Origin: Massilia aurea
GTDB taxonomy: Bacteria; Pseudomonadota; Gammaproteobacteria; Burkholderiales; Burkholderiaceae_D
Assembly (NCBI RefSeq): GCF_014200505.1
Contig: NZ_JACHBX010000002.1
Coordinates: 930,001 to 994,000 of the forward strand
Direction: 5' to 3'
DNA: 64,000 nt
Both the position numbers and the translations under genes were made by a program. The notes under the pieces were generated by a model. The model was not told the DNA's origin. It worked only from the letters and a program-made list of their open reading frames with translations, and made no database searches. Below, piece by piece: positions 8,632-17,027 of the stretch (within the stretch, counting starts at the first letter, position 1; each line of letters opens with the position of its first letter).

Positions 8632-9948
8632 TCACAGCGATAAAAGTTGGGACAGCAGCAGGACAAACAGCAGGCCGAAGACACCGACCAGCGTTTCCAT
8701 CAGCGTCCAGGAGCGGAACGTGTCCTGCAGCGACAGGCCAAAATATTCCTTGAACATCCAGAAGCCGGAGTCGTTGACGTGGCTGCACATCAGGCTTCCG
8801 GCGCCGATGGCCAGCACCATCAGGTTCGGGTCGACGCCCGAACTCTGGACGAGCGGGGCGACGATGCCGCCGGCCGTCACGCCGGCCACGGTGGCCGAGC
8901 CCAGGCAGATGCGGATCACGGTCGCCACCAGCCAGCCCAGCACCAGCGGCGACACCGGCAAGCCCGAGAGCAGCGCGCCGAGATCGGCGCTCACGCCCGA
9001 TTCGACCAGCACCTGCTTGAGCGCGCCGGCACCGGCGATGATCAGGAGGATCGGCGCGATCTCGCGCATCGCCTCGGCCGGACCCTGCATCACAGTGACG
9101 AACGAGCGGCCCTGCGCCAGGCCGAGCGAGACGATCGCCACGGCATACGACACGAGCATCACGACCAGCGGATTGGCAAAGAACGCCAGCACGCCATTGA
9201 GGTCGGGCCGCGCCATCGTCAGCAGCGTTGTCGCGCCCAGCAGCAGCACCGGCAGCAGCGCAGTGGCGAAGCTGTTGAACGCACCGGGCAACTGCGCAAT
9301 CGGCGCCTGCTGGCTCTCCTGGAAGATGGCGGCCGGTTTGGCCTGGATGCGCGTGAGCGTCATGGCGAACACCGGCCCGGCGATGATCAGGGTCGGCACC
9401 GCCACCAGGATCCCGTACAGCAGCGTGGTGCCCATGTCGGCGTGGATCGCCGCCACCAGCGCCACCGGCGACGGGTGCGGCGGCAGGAAGCCGTGCGCGA
9501 TCGACAGGCCCGCCAGCAGCGGGATTGCGAGCGCCACGGCCGGACGCCCCGAGCTGTAGACGAGCGAGAAGATCAGCGGCACCAGCAGCACGAAGCCGAC
9601 GTTGTAGTACAGCGGAATGCCGACCACGAAGCCGGTGATCGTCAAGGCGATCGGCAGGCGGCGCGGCCCCAGCGCATCGACCAGGCAGGTGGCGATGCGG
9701 CGCGCCGCGCCGCTGTCGGCGATCAGTTTGCCGAACACGGCGCCCAGGCAGATGATCACCACCAGGGAGCCGATCAGGTCGCCGATGCCTTTTTCGATGG
9801 CGCCGGGGATGCGCGCCAGCGGCACTCCCAGCAGCAGCGCCGCCAGCAGCGACGCCGCCACGAAGGCCAGCAGCGGCTGGACCTTGCCCCACGCGATCAA
9901 GAGCGTGAGCAGGCCCACCGCCAGCAGTACCGAGACGATATCGAGCAT
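8632..9948 (-). CDS. gntP: GntP-family gluconate:H+ symporter
   Basis: A 438-residue polytopic membrane protein with about 12-14 helices. It shows GntP/GntT features: an N-terminal LLIAWGKVQPLLAFV helix, GIPLYYNVGFVLLVPLIF, the GLSIAHGFLPPHPSPVA loop and a C-terminal HVNDSGFWMFKEYFGLS segment close to the family's conserved end. Length fits the family (about 440). It imports gluconate or a related aldonate into the cytoplasm, where the gluconokinase of the same operon would phosphorylate it. It ends 20 bases before the beta-helix enzyme gene and starts 12 bases after the TonB receptor gene. Confidence 0.9.
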   Translation of the reverse strand: MLDIVSVLLAVGLLTLLIAWGKVQPLLAFVAASLLAALLLGVPLARIPGAIEKGIGDLIGSLVVIICLGAVFGKLIADSGAARRIATCLVDALGPRRLPIALTITGFVVGIPLYYNVGFVLLVPLIFSLVYSSGRPAVALAIPLLAGLSIAHGFLPPHPSPVALVAAIHADMGTTLLYGILVAVPTLIIAGPVFAMTLTRIQAKPAAIFQESQQAPIAQLPGAFNSFATALLPVLLLGATTLLTMARPDLNGVLAFFANPLVVMLVSYAVAIVSLGLAQGRSFVTVMQGPAEAMREIAPILLIIAGAGALKQVLVESGVSADLGALLSGLPVSPLVLGWLVATVIRICLGSATVAGVTAGGIVAPLVQSSGVDPNLMVLAIGAGSLMCSHVNDSGFWMFKEYFGLSLQDTFRSWTLMETLVGVFGLLFVLLLSQLLSL

Positions 9949-9960
9949 GCCGCCGGCCGG

Positions 9961-12957
9961 TCAGAAGCCGTAGCGCAGGCCGGCCCGGTACGTGCGCCCG
10001 ACCACGTCATACAGCGCCGGGTTGATGCCGTAGCTGGCATTGGTCTGCGGCACCGGTTCCGGGTCCTTGTCGGCCAGGTTGTCGATCTTGAAGTAGAGCT
10101 GCAACTGCTTGGACACGTTGTAGCTGCCGCCCAGGTCGAAGTAGGTCGCGCCCTTCATCCGGTTGTTGTAGATGGTCGGGTGGATCAGCGTCGACACCGG
10201 GCAACCGGTCTGGCACTCGATGAAGTCGTTGCGGTAGGTGCCGTCGCTGACCCAGCGCTCGGTCAGCGTCAGACTGAGCTTGTCGTGCTCCCAGGTTTGC
10301 TGCGCCAGCACTTTCCACTTCGGCGTGTTGCTCATGTTCGAGCCGGCGGCGTCCACCGGGATCGTGCCAACCACGCCCGTGTCGGTGATGAAGTGCAGGT
10401 TGCGCGTGCCCAGCGCGCGGAACGTGAAGCGTCCCGGCAGGTTCAGGCGTTCGAGTCCTGTTCTGTACGAGGTCTCGATATCGAAGCCCTTGGTCTGCAG
10501 TGAAGCGAGGTTGAAGTTCTGCAGCGTGACGTAGTTGTTGCCGGGGCTGTTGAGCACCATCGCCGCGCAGATTTCCTGGTTGCCGGCCACGCACAGGTCG
10601 ACTTCCTGCTGGATTGTCAGCGCGGCGATGACGCCCTTGACCTTGATGTCGAAGTAGTCGAGCGACACCGAGAAGCCGGGCGCCCACGTTGGCTGACTCA
10701 GGACGATGCCGAACGAATTGTTGCGGGCGATCTCGGGCCGCAGCGCCGTGTTGCCGACGGTGCGCTCCTGGACGCTGATCGTGTTGCCCTGGTACTGCAC
10801 GACGTTGTTGACCACGACCGGCGCGGCATACAGTTCGCTCAGGTTCGGTGCGCGTACGTCCTTCGACGTCACGCCGCGCAGGCGCAGGCCGTCGATCGGT
10901 GTTTGCCAGGTGGCGCCCATCTTCCAGCTGCCCACGCTGCCGGCGGTGCTGTACTTGGTTTCGCGGTCGGCCAGGTTCAGGTTCGCTTCGCCCCAGGTGG
11001 CCGATTTGAACAGCGGGATGTTCAGCTCGACGTAGGCTTCACGCACGTTGTAGCTGCCGTCGCCGTTGTGGAAGTTACCGGCGTACCAGTTGTTGCCGAC
11101 CGTGGTGTCGAGCAGCGGGTCGACCGGATACATGGCGTTGTTCGGCGACGCAGGCGACACGCCGTTGCCGTAGGCGTCGCCGCGCACGCGGTACTTCTCG
11201 CGGCGGTATTCGGCGCCCGTGGCCACCGACACCGGACCGGCCCAGCCGTCGAACAATTCGCCATTGACGTTGAAGCTGCCGACGTCCTGGCTTTGCGTGG
11301 TGCGCTGGCGCGGGCCGTTTTCTGGCGCGATGTAGGCCCAGGCGGCCGGATCCACCGGGTTGTTGCCGATGATATTGAGCGGCACGCAGCCCGACGCGGC
11401 GGCCACCGGATTGCGGCAGACGATCTGCCCGTTCGGCGCCCGCACGGCGTCGATCGCGGCGTTGTAGCGACGGTTGATCGTCATGTTGTTCGCGTCGAGA
11501 TTGGTCTTGTTCTCGCCATGCGTGACATACGCATCGTACGCCCACGATTTGCCGAACAGGTCGAACCGGCCTTCGGCCCCAATGACGAAGCGGCGCTGGG
11601 TACGGGTTGGCTGCACGTCGATGTTTTCGGGGAAGATCGCGTTCGCCGTGCCGTACTGGAAGCTCGTGATGTTGTTCTGCGCGCAGGCGGCCAGGATCGA
11701 CGCCGGCAGGAACGGGTTCGAGCACTGGACGGTCAGGTTGGCGTTCTTGGCCGCGCCCGGGTTGGGCGAGAAGCGCGAGGCGACCTGGCCGTAGTTGGCA
11801 GTGAAGTAGACCTGGTTATTCGCATCGAGGTCGTACGAGACGCGAGTGTAGGCCACCTGGCGCTTGAAGTTCATGGCCAGGTTGGTGCCCGAGCCCACGC
11901 TGCCGCTCAAGTCGCCGCCGATGCAGAACGGATTGACGCAATTGGTGACCGCGCCCGTGCCAGTGGGGCGGCCGTTGGAGCCATACTGGAACTGGTACGG
12001 CACGCCGCCGTCGCCGAATGCAGTGCCCTGCAGTGGGCCGTTCGTGATCAGGCCGTATTTCGAATACTGGTACTGCTGCGCGTTCGAGATCACGCGGTAT
12101 TGCGGCAGGCCGTCGCCGGTCTGGTTCAGGGGCCGCACCGAATAGGCCGGGTTCTGGTACCAGGTGCGGCCGTTCGGCCCCACGCCGCCAATGCCGGGCG
12201 ACTCGATCCCGTTTTCTTTGGTGAATTCGCCGCTGGCCGTCACGTGCAGGCGGTTGTCGAGGAAGGCCCGGCCCCAGGCTGCCTGCACCGTGGCGCCGCG
12301 GTCGTCGTCGTATTTGGTCTGGCCTACCTGGACGTTCGACTTGAAGCCGGTGAAGGTTTTATCGGTGACGAAGTTGACCACGCCGCCGACCGCGTCCGAA
12401 CCGTACGACGCCGAGGCGCCGCCGGTCACCACGTCGACGCGCTTGACCAGCAGTTGCGGGAACTGGCTCACGTCCGTCACGCCCGTGACGTTGGCGCCGA
12501 CGACGCGCTGGCCGTCCAGCAGCGTCAGGGTCCGGATGGTGCCCAGGCCGCGCAGGCTCAGGGAGCTCAGGCCCTGGATACCGCTGCTGGTGCTGTTGGT
12601 GCTGGTCGTGCGGCCCGTACTGCCCTGCAGCGCCGGCAGTTCGGTCAGCGTGTTGAACAGGTTCGGCTTGGCGGCCTTTTCGAGGTCGGCGGCGCTCAGG
12701 CTCGTGGTGGGCGTCGGCTGGGAAAAGCCGCGCGCGGCGATGCGTGAGCCCGAGATGCGCACCACGGACGTGGAGGCCGGTTCTGCCGCTGCGGGTGTCG
12801 CTGGGCCATCCAGGCTGGCCTCGGGCGCGGTCGCCTCGGGTGTGGTGTCGGTGGCAGGCTCGGTTTGCGCTTGCTGGGCGTGGGCGGCGGCGCCGACCAT
12901 CCAGCAGGCGCTGGCCACGGCCAGGCTGATGAGAGTGCGTTGAACGGGTGTGCGCAT
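9961..12957 (-). CDS. Large TonB-dependent receptor, carbohydrate-type
   Basis: A 998-residue outer-membrane receptor with a signal peptide (ending AAHAQQ, about residue 28), a low-complexity Pro/Thr/Ala linker (30-65), then a plug starting at VVRISGSRI with LRGLGTIRTLTLLDGQRV and VTGGASASYGSDAVGGVVNFV. The barrel ends in GLRYGF. The long size and plug type match receptors of Xanthomonas-like CUT loci and oxalobacterial sugar loci rather than siderophore receptors. It lies between gluconokinase and GntP in the same direction, so it most likely moves an oligosaccharide or aldonate-containing ligand across the outer membrane. Confidence 0.88.
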   Translation of the reverse strand: MRTPVQRTLISLAVASACWMVGAAAHAQQAQTEPATDTTPEATAPEASLDGPATPAAAEPASTSVVRISGSRIAARGFSQPTPTTSLSAADLEKAAKPNLFNTLTELPALQGSTGRTTSTNSTSSGIQGLSSLSLRGLGTIRTLTLLDGQRVVGANVTGVTDVSQFPQLLVKRVDVVTGGASASYGSDAVGGVVNFVTDKTFTGFKSNVQVGQTKYDDDRGATVQAAWGRAFLDNRLHVTASGEFTKENGIESPGIGGVGPNGRTWYQNPAYSVRPLNQTGDGLPQYRVISNAQQYQYSKYGLITNGPLQGTAFGDGGVPYQFQYGSNGRPTGTGAVTNCVNPFCIGGDLSGSVGSGTNLAMNFKRQVAYTRVSYDLDANNQVYFTANYGQVASRFSPNPGAAKNANLTVQCSNPFLPASILAACAQNNITSFQYGTANAIFPENIDVQPTRTQRRFVIGAEGRFDLFGKSWAYDAYVTHGENKTNLDANNMTINRRYNAAIDAVRAPNGQIVCRNPVAAASGCVPLNIIGNNPVDPAAWAYIAPENGPRQRTTQSQDVGSFNVNGELFDGWAGPVSVATGAEYRREKYRVRGDAYGNGVSPASPNNAMYPVDPLLDTTVGNNWYAGNFHNGDGSYNVREAYVELNIPLFKSATWGEANLNLADRETKYSTAGSVGSWKMGATWQTPIDGLRLRGVTSKDVRAPNLSELYAAPVVVNNVVQYQGNTISVQERTVGNTALRPEIARNNSFGIVLSQPTWAPGFSVSLDYFDIKVKGVIAALTIQQEVDLCVAGNQEICAAMVLNSPGNNYVTLQNFNLASLQTKGFDIETSYRTGLERLNLPGRFTFRALGTRNLHFITDTGVVGTIPVDAAGSNMSNTPKWKVLAQQTWEHDKLSLTLTERWVSDGTYRNDFIECQTGCPVSTLIHPTIYNNRMKGATYFDLGGSYNVSKQLQLYFKIDNLADKDPEPVPQTNASYGINPALYDVVGRTYRAGLRYGF

Positions 12958-13054
12958 GATGGTTGTCTCCTCGATGCTCGTTGGTTGAAAGCGCGCCGCC
13001 TCTATGGGTGGGTGGCTGCGCCTGCTGGCAAATCGGTAAGGGCTGCGCTGACGA

Positions 13055-13570
13055 TCAGGCGCTGGCCGTGATGCGTTCTACCAGCGCCTGCGGCGCCAGT
13101 GTGATGTCGAGGGTCAGCCCGGTTTCGTCCGGCTCGAGAGGCTCGAGGATCCGCAACTGGCTCTCGAGCAGCGACGGCGGCATGTAGTGGCCGGGGCGGC
13201 TTGTCATGCGCGTGGCGATCAGCTCGCGCGGGCCGGCCAGGTGGACGAAGCGCAGGGCCGGATCGGCGTCACGCAGCAGGTCGCGGTAGCGCCGCTTCAG
13301 CGATGAGCAGGACAGCACCAGGCCATGACCCTGTTCACGCGCGGTGCGGATTTCGCCGGCCAGGCTGGCGAGCCAGCCGGCGCGGTCATCGTCGTCGAGC
13401 GGGATGCCGGCGCTCATCTTGCTGACGTTGGCGGGCGGATGATAGGCATCGCCTTCGAGGAACGGGACGCCGTCATGGGCGGCCAGCATGGCCCCCACCG
13501 TGCTTTTGCCCGATCCACTGACCCCCATGACAACCCAGCGCAGAGCCGGGGATGTGCTGCTTGCCGACAT
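13055..13570 (-). CDS. gntK: Gluconokinase
   Basis: A 171-residue GntK/IdnK-type kinase that makes 6-phosphogluconate from gluconate and ATP. The P-loop is GVSGSGKST (about residues 17-25). FLEGDAYHPPANVSKMSAGIPLDDDDRAGWL carries the family's substrate-binding region, and CSSLKRRYRDLLR and SRPGHYMPPSLLESQ follow in the usual order. GAGGAG lies 6 bases before the ATG. It is the first gene of the minus-strand operon with the TonB receptor, GntP, beta-helix enzyme and ThuA genes, and a TAGCGCTA palindrome lies just upstream of its ribosome binding site. Confidence 0.93.
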   Translation of the reverse strand: MSASSTSPALRWVVMGVSGSGKSTVGAMLAAHDGVPFLEGDAYHPPANVSKMSAGIPLDDDDRAGWLASLAGEIRTAREQGHGLVLSCSSLKRRYRDLLRDADPALRFVHLAGPRELIATRMTSRPGHYMPPSLLESQLRILEPLEPDETGLTLDITLAPQALVERITASA

Positions 13571-13586
13571 CGTATCTCCTCAATTC

Positions 13587-13598
13587 GTTAGCGCTAAC
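13587..13598. promoter_or_regulatory. Operator-like palindrome near gntK (proximal)
   Basis: GTTAGCGCTAAC is a perfect 12-base palindrome, 17 bases upstream of the gntK ATG and directly ahead of its ribosome binding site. The TAGCGCTA core is shared with the second site at 13752-13765. Such cores are typical of LacI-family gluconate repressors (GntR type). No such regulator gene lies in this operon. Confidence 0.65.
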
Positions 13599-13751
13599 AT
13601 CGCGCTTTTTTTCAGTGTTGTCGAGCCTATGAAATTTGTAAACCAGATATCGATGTTGCAACGCAATGCAATCTTGCGGCGTGGCGTCGGTGTCTCGCAG
13701 GAAATTTCGAGGTTGCGAAGGGCCGCTGACTCGACGCGCAAAGGCGTGATT

Positions 13752-13765
13752 TGATAGCGCTATCA
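13752..13765. promoter_or_regulatory. Operator-like palindrome upstream of gntK (distal)
   Basis: TGATAGCGCTATCA is a perfect 14-base palindrome sharing the TAGCGCTA core with the proximal site. The centres are 166 bases apart, close to 16 helical turns, which would allow repressor looping. Confidence 0.65.
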
Positions 13766-13824
13766 TTGCTGCGATGCGCCAACGTCATGACAGGAGTGTT
13801 GTATTTACTCTACGGGAGAGGCAA

Positions 13825-13848
13825 GCCGGGGCGCGTATCGGCCCCGGC
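13825..13848 (-). terminator. Hairpin after the mrp operon
   Basis: GCCGGGGC and GCCCCGGC form a perfect 8-bp stem with an 8-base loop, just downstream of the mrpG stop on the minus strand. Only a weak U-tract follows, so terminator function is plausible, not certain. Confidence 0.5.
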
Positions 13849-13855
13849 CCGTGAC

Positions 13856-14230
13856 TTATTCTTCGTCGACGATCGAGTAGACGTCGCCGGCGGTGGCGCC
13901 GGCATCGGGCCGGCGGGCCCGCAGGTCGCGGTAGACGGCGGCGCGCATGATCATCATCGACACCACCGGTGCCGTGAGCAGGATGAACAGCGTGATGATC
14001 ACTTCATGCACGACGGGCCGCGATTGCGCGACCGTGAAGTACAGCATGGAGGCCAGCAGCAGGCTGCCGGCGCCGATCGTGACCGTGATGGCCGGGCCGT
14101 GGATGCGCTGGTAGAAGGTACGCAGGCGCAGCAGGCCCAGCGCGCCGATCAGCACGATGCTCGCGCCCACGATCAGCAGCAGCGAGACGACAAGGGCAGC
14201 CCAGTCGGGCAAGTGTTCGATGCCATTCAT
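13856..14230 (-). CDS. mrpG: Mrp Na+/H+ antiporter subunit G
   Basis: A 124-residue protein with three transmembrane helices (about residues 11-32, 49-67 and 74-97), matching MrpG/MnhG/PhaG. Visible family features are GALGLLRLRTFYQRIHGPA after the first helix and VHEVIITLFILLTAPVVSMMIMRAA in the third. It is the last gene of the operon, with its ATG overlapping the mrpF stop (ATGA). All Mrp subunits are needed together for Na+(K+)/H+ exchange at the inner membrane. The charged tail after about residue 105 is longer than in Bacillus MrpG. Confidence 0.9.
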   Translation of the reverse strand: MNGIEHLPDWAALVVSLLLIVGASIVLIGALGLLRLRTFYQRIHGPAITVTIGAGSLLLASMLYFTVAQSRPVVHEVIITLFILLTAPVVSMMIMRAAVYRDLRARRPDAGATAGDVYSIVDEE

Positions 14231-14505
14231 TCGATGATCTCCCCGCGCATCAGGAACTTGGCGATCGCGATGGTCGAAACGAAGCCGACCAGCACGATGA
14301 GCATCGCCACCTCAAAATAGATTTGCGTGCCGAAGCGGATACCCAGCACCAGCGCGAGCAGCATGCCGCACATCCACAGGGTATCGAGCGCCAGCACGCG
14401 GTCGTGGGCCGAGGGCCCGATCAGCAGGCGTATCGCGCACAGCAGCATTGCCGCCATGGCGCACACGAGGGCGTAGCCGATCGACAGTTCAAGCAGGGTC
14501 GCCAT
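14227..14505 (-). CDS. mrpF: Mrp Na+/H+ antiporter subunit F
   Basis: A 92-residue, three-helix membrane protein of the MrpF/MnhF/PhaF family. The signature RLLIGPSAHDRVLALDTL lies between helices 1 and 2, with FEVAMLIVLVGFVSTIAIAKFL in helix 3. I place the start at the ATG at 14505, preceded by AGAAAGG. An upstream in-frame start would add nine residues without a ribosome site. It overlaps the mrpE 3' end by 17 bases and the mrpG start by 4, as is usual in these tightly coupled operons. Confidence 0.9.
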   Translation of the reverse strand: MATLLELSIGYALVCAMAAMLLCAIRLLIGPSAHDRVLALDTLWMCGMLLALVLGIRFGTQIYFEVAMLIVLVGFVSTIAIAKFLMRGEIIE

Positions 14506-15007
14506 GGGGGCCTTTCTTCTCGAAGATTTCAATCAGGGGTTGCTCGTAGCGGGTCTGGATGGTGTCGACCCACCAGGCTGCATCGTGCAGGTCGAACACG
14601 TGCAGGACCAGCTCATGGGTGTCGGGCTGGATCTCGGTCCATACCGTGCCCGGCGTCATGTTGATCAGGCACGACAGCGCGGCCAGGCCGTACTCGTCGC
14701 GCATCGTCAGCGGCACGCGGATGAACTCCGATTTGAGATTGGCGTAATCGGCAAACAGGATCACGCGGCTGACGTTGAAGCACGAGCGCACGACCTCGAC
14801 CGACGCGAAGCCGAGCAGGCGCAGCGCCACGACGGGTGCGCGCATGCGCGGGTAGCCGAGCGGGTTGAGATGCCGCGTCAGGATCGGCGCGGCGATGCCG
14901 AGCAGGGCGCCGAGCAGGACGTGGCCCGGGTAGAACGTCTGGTTCAGCAGCAGCCACAGGCCGCACAGCAGGAGCGAGACGACGGGGTGGGGGAGCCAGC
15001 GCTTCAT
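14489..15007 (-). CDS. mrpE: Mrp Na+/H+ antiporter subunit E
   Basis: A 172-residue MrpE/MnhE/PhaE protein. Two N-terminal helices (about residues 7-22 and 28-44) precede the conserved cytoplasmic domain with SEFIRVPLTMRDEYGLAALSCLINMTPGT-type features, then a C-terminal domain ending in FEKKGPHG. The ATG at 15007 overlaps the mrpD stop (ATGA), which fixes the start. A much longer open frame upstream only reads through mrpD in another phase. MrpE supports assembly and activity of the complex. Confidence 0.9.
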   Translation of the reverse strand: MKRWLPHPVVSLLLCGLWLLLNQTFYPGHVLLGALLGIAAPILTRHLNPLGYPRMRAPVVALRLLGFASVEVVRSCFNVSRVILFADYANLKSEFIRVPLTMRDEYGLAALSCLINMTPGTVWTEIQPDTHELVLHVFDLHDAAWWVDTIQTRYEQPLIEIFEKKGPHGDPA

Positions 15008-16686
15008 GGCGCCTCCGGTGTCAGGTTGATGGTGGGCGCGGGCGACGAGGCCGGCCCGGGCAGGGTCGGTTCGGACAGCACGCGGCCGATATAGGTTGCC
15101 GGGCGATGGATCGCGTCGCTGGCGCGTGCCAGGTAGCCAAACAGCGCGTTGGCCTGGATCGTCATCCCGATCGCCAGTCCCAGCAGGAAGATAATCGGCA
15201 TCACTTCGGTGCGGTGCAGCTTGGGCGGCACCAGCACGCCGCTGGCCCAGAAGGTGCGCACGCCGAAGCGCATCATCGAGATCACGGCGATCAGGCCCGA
15301 CAGCACGATCAGCGCGATCAGCACCCAGCCGGCGGTCGGGATCGTCGTCGGCCCCGTCATGACGCCGTTCGCGGCCGTGGCCACGACCTGCGGATGGAGC
15401 ACCGCATGGAACATGCCGAACTTGGCGATGAAGCCTGGCAGCGGTGGCAACCCGGCGATCATCAGTGCGCATGCGGCGAACGCCAGCGACAGGAACGCCA
15501 TGACGGCCGGCACGCCGCGCCCGACCGGTTCGACCGGTGCGTCTTCGACCGCGTAGGCTTCCATGGTCAGCGCCAGCATCGCCGAGCGCGGCGTGCGGAT
15601 GCGGTCGATCAGCTCGATCAACAGCAGGAACGCGGCCACCGCCAGCGTCGAGCCGATCAGGTAGTAGATACCTGCGGTGACGAGGTTCGGCTGGCCGTAG
15701 CCGATCACCGCCAGCAGCGTGCCGGACGAGATGATTGCGGCATAACCCGCCATGCGCCCGGCCGTGTCGGTCGAGAGCATGCCGGCGGCGCCGAACACGA
15801 TGGTGGCCATGCCGCCGTACAGCAGTGCATCCTGGCCGAAGCCGGCAGCGGCGCCGGCGTCGTCCGAGAAGATCAGCAGCCACAGGCGCAGCACGACATA
15901 CGCGCCGACCTTGGTCATCAGCACCAGCATGGCCGCCACCGGCGGCGATGCAGCAGCGTAGGTGGTCGGCAGCCAGAAGCCCAGCGGCCACATCGCGCTC
16001 TTGGTCAGGAAGGTCAGCGCCATCATCGTTGCGCCGATCTTGAACAGCGCCAGATCGTCGCCTGCCAGCAGCGGTACGCGGCCGGCCACGTCGGCCATGT
16101 TCAGTGTGCCGGTGGTCGCGTAGATCAGCGCCAGGCCGAGCAGGAACAGCAGCGCGGCGGCCAGGTTGATCGCGATGTACTGCATGCTGGCGCGGATGCG
16201 CTCGGCGTTATACCCGTGCAGCACCAAGCCGTACGAGGCGGCCAGCATCACTTCGAAGAACACGAACAGGTTGAACAGGTCGTGCGTCAGGAAGGCGCCG
16301 TTGATGCCCATCAGCAGGAACTGGAACAGCGCGTGGAAGTGCACGCCGATCCGGCCCCAGCGCTGCTTGGAGAAGTGCAGCGAGGCCAGGCCCAGTAGGG
16401 CGGTGAGCAGCAGCATGATGCTGCTCAGGCGATCGGCCAGCAGCGCAATGCCGAACGGCGCGCTCCAGTTGGCGGCCAGGTAGATGCCCATGCCGTCTTG
16501 CCAGGCGCCGCCGTCGGTCATGTGGATCAGCGCCAGTGCATTGGCCACGAGGCCGAGGATCGAGGCGTAGCTGAGCCAGAACTTCAGGCGGTGCCAGCCC
16601 TGCGTGAGCGGTACCAGCGCGGCGCCGGCCAGCAGCGGCAGTATTACCGGCACCAGGATCAGGTGCTGTGTCCAGTGCAGACTCAT
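15004..16686 (-). CDS. mrpD: Mrp Na+/H+ antiporter subunit D
   Basis: A 560-residue polytopic protein of the NuoM/N-like antiporter family (MrpD/MnhD/PhaD), with about 14 helices. Features include LFNLFVFFEVMLAASYGLVL and FLTKSAMWPLGFWLPTTYAAASPPVAAML, containing the Glu and Lys residues that carry protons in this family, and FLSLAFAACALMIAGLPPLPGFIAKFGMF near residue 400. It is longer than typical MrpD (about 500) through its C-terminal part. The start overlaps the mrpC stop and the stop overlaps the mrpE start, both by ATGA. Confidence 0.93.
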   Translation of the reverse strand: MSLHWTQHLILVPVILPLLAGAALVPLTQGWHRLKFWLSYASILGLVANALALIHMTDGGAWQDGMGIYLAANWSAPFGIALLADRLSSIMLLLTALLGLASLHFSKQRWGRIGVHFHALFQFLLMGINGAFLTHDLFNLFVFFEVMLAASYGLVLHGYNAERIRASMQYIAINLAAALLFLLGLALIYATTGTLNMADVAGRVPLLAGDDLALFKIGATMMALTFLTKSAMWPLGFWLPTTYAAASPPVAAMLVLMTKVGAYVVLRLWLLIFSDDAGAAAGFGQDALLYGGMATIVFGAAGMLSTDTAGRMAGYAAIISSGTLLAVIGYGQPNLVTAGIYYLIGSTLAVAAFLLLIELIDRIRTPRSAMLALTMEAYAVEDAPVEPVGRGVPAVMAFLSLAFAACALMIAGLPPLPGFIAKFGMFHAVLHPQVVATAANGVMTGPTTIPTAGWVLIALIVLSGLIAVISMMRFGVRTFWASGVLVPPKLHRTEVMPIIFLLGLAIGMTIQANALFGYLARASDAIHRPATYIGRVLSEPTLPGPASSPAPTINLTPEAP

Positions 16687-17027
16687 AAATCGGGCTCCTG
16701 ACCGTCAACGTGGTCGGTGCCGGTCAGGCCGCGCGAACCGATCATCACCACCAGGTACAGCGCGGTAGTGGCAAAGCCGATCACGATCGCGGTCAGGACC
16801 AGCGCCTGTGGCAGCGGGTCGGCCAAGATCGCCGGGTTGGGCAGCGTGCCGGCCGGGGTAAGCGGCGGCGCGTCGATCCACAGGCGGCCCATCGCGAAGA
16901 TGAACAGGTTGACGGCGTACGACATCAGCATCAGGCCGCACAGCACCTGGAAGCTGCGCGGACGCAGGACAAGCCAGATGCCGGAGGCGAACACGATGCC
17001 GATGGCAAGCGAAAGAACAAGCTCCAT
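16683..17027 (-). CDS. mrpC: Mrp Na+/H+ antiporter subunit C
   Basis: A 114-residue NuoK-like protein with three helices: residues 3-22, 27-48 and 71-95. Family features are GIWLVLRPRSFQVLCGLMLMSYAVNLFIFAMG and DPLPQALVLTAIVIGFATTAL. The ATG overlaps the mrpA stop as TGATG, and the stop overlaps the mrpD start as ATGA. These overlaps and the length match MrpC/MnhC/PhaC. Confidence 0.93.
   Translation of the reverse strand: MELVLSLAIGIVFASGIWLVLRPRSFQVLCGLMLMSYAVNLFIFAMGRLWIDAPPLTPAGTLPNPAILADPLPQALVLTAIVIGFATTALYLVVMIGSRGLTGTDHVDGQEPDL

Noticed and set aside
8612..9892. Upstream extension of the beta-helix enzyme frame to 1440 residues
   Set aside because: The extra part is an antisense-phase read of the GntP gene on the same strand, with biased low-complexity content. 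The ATG at 8611 has a ribosome site and a signal peptide.
8647..10503. 618-residue plus-strand frame opposite gntP and the TonB receptor
   Set aside because: Highly charged Gln/Arg/His-rich shadow frame; the minus strand carries full-length recognisable proteins.
15008..15991. Long frame upstream of mrpE
   Set aside because: It overlaps mrpD completely in another phase and shows only Arg/Gly/Ala-rich content typical of GC-rich shadow frames.
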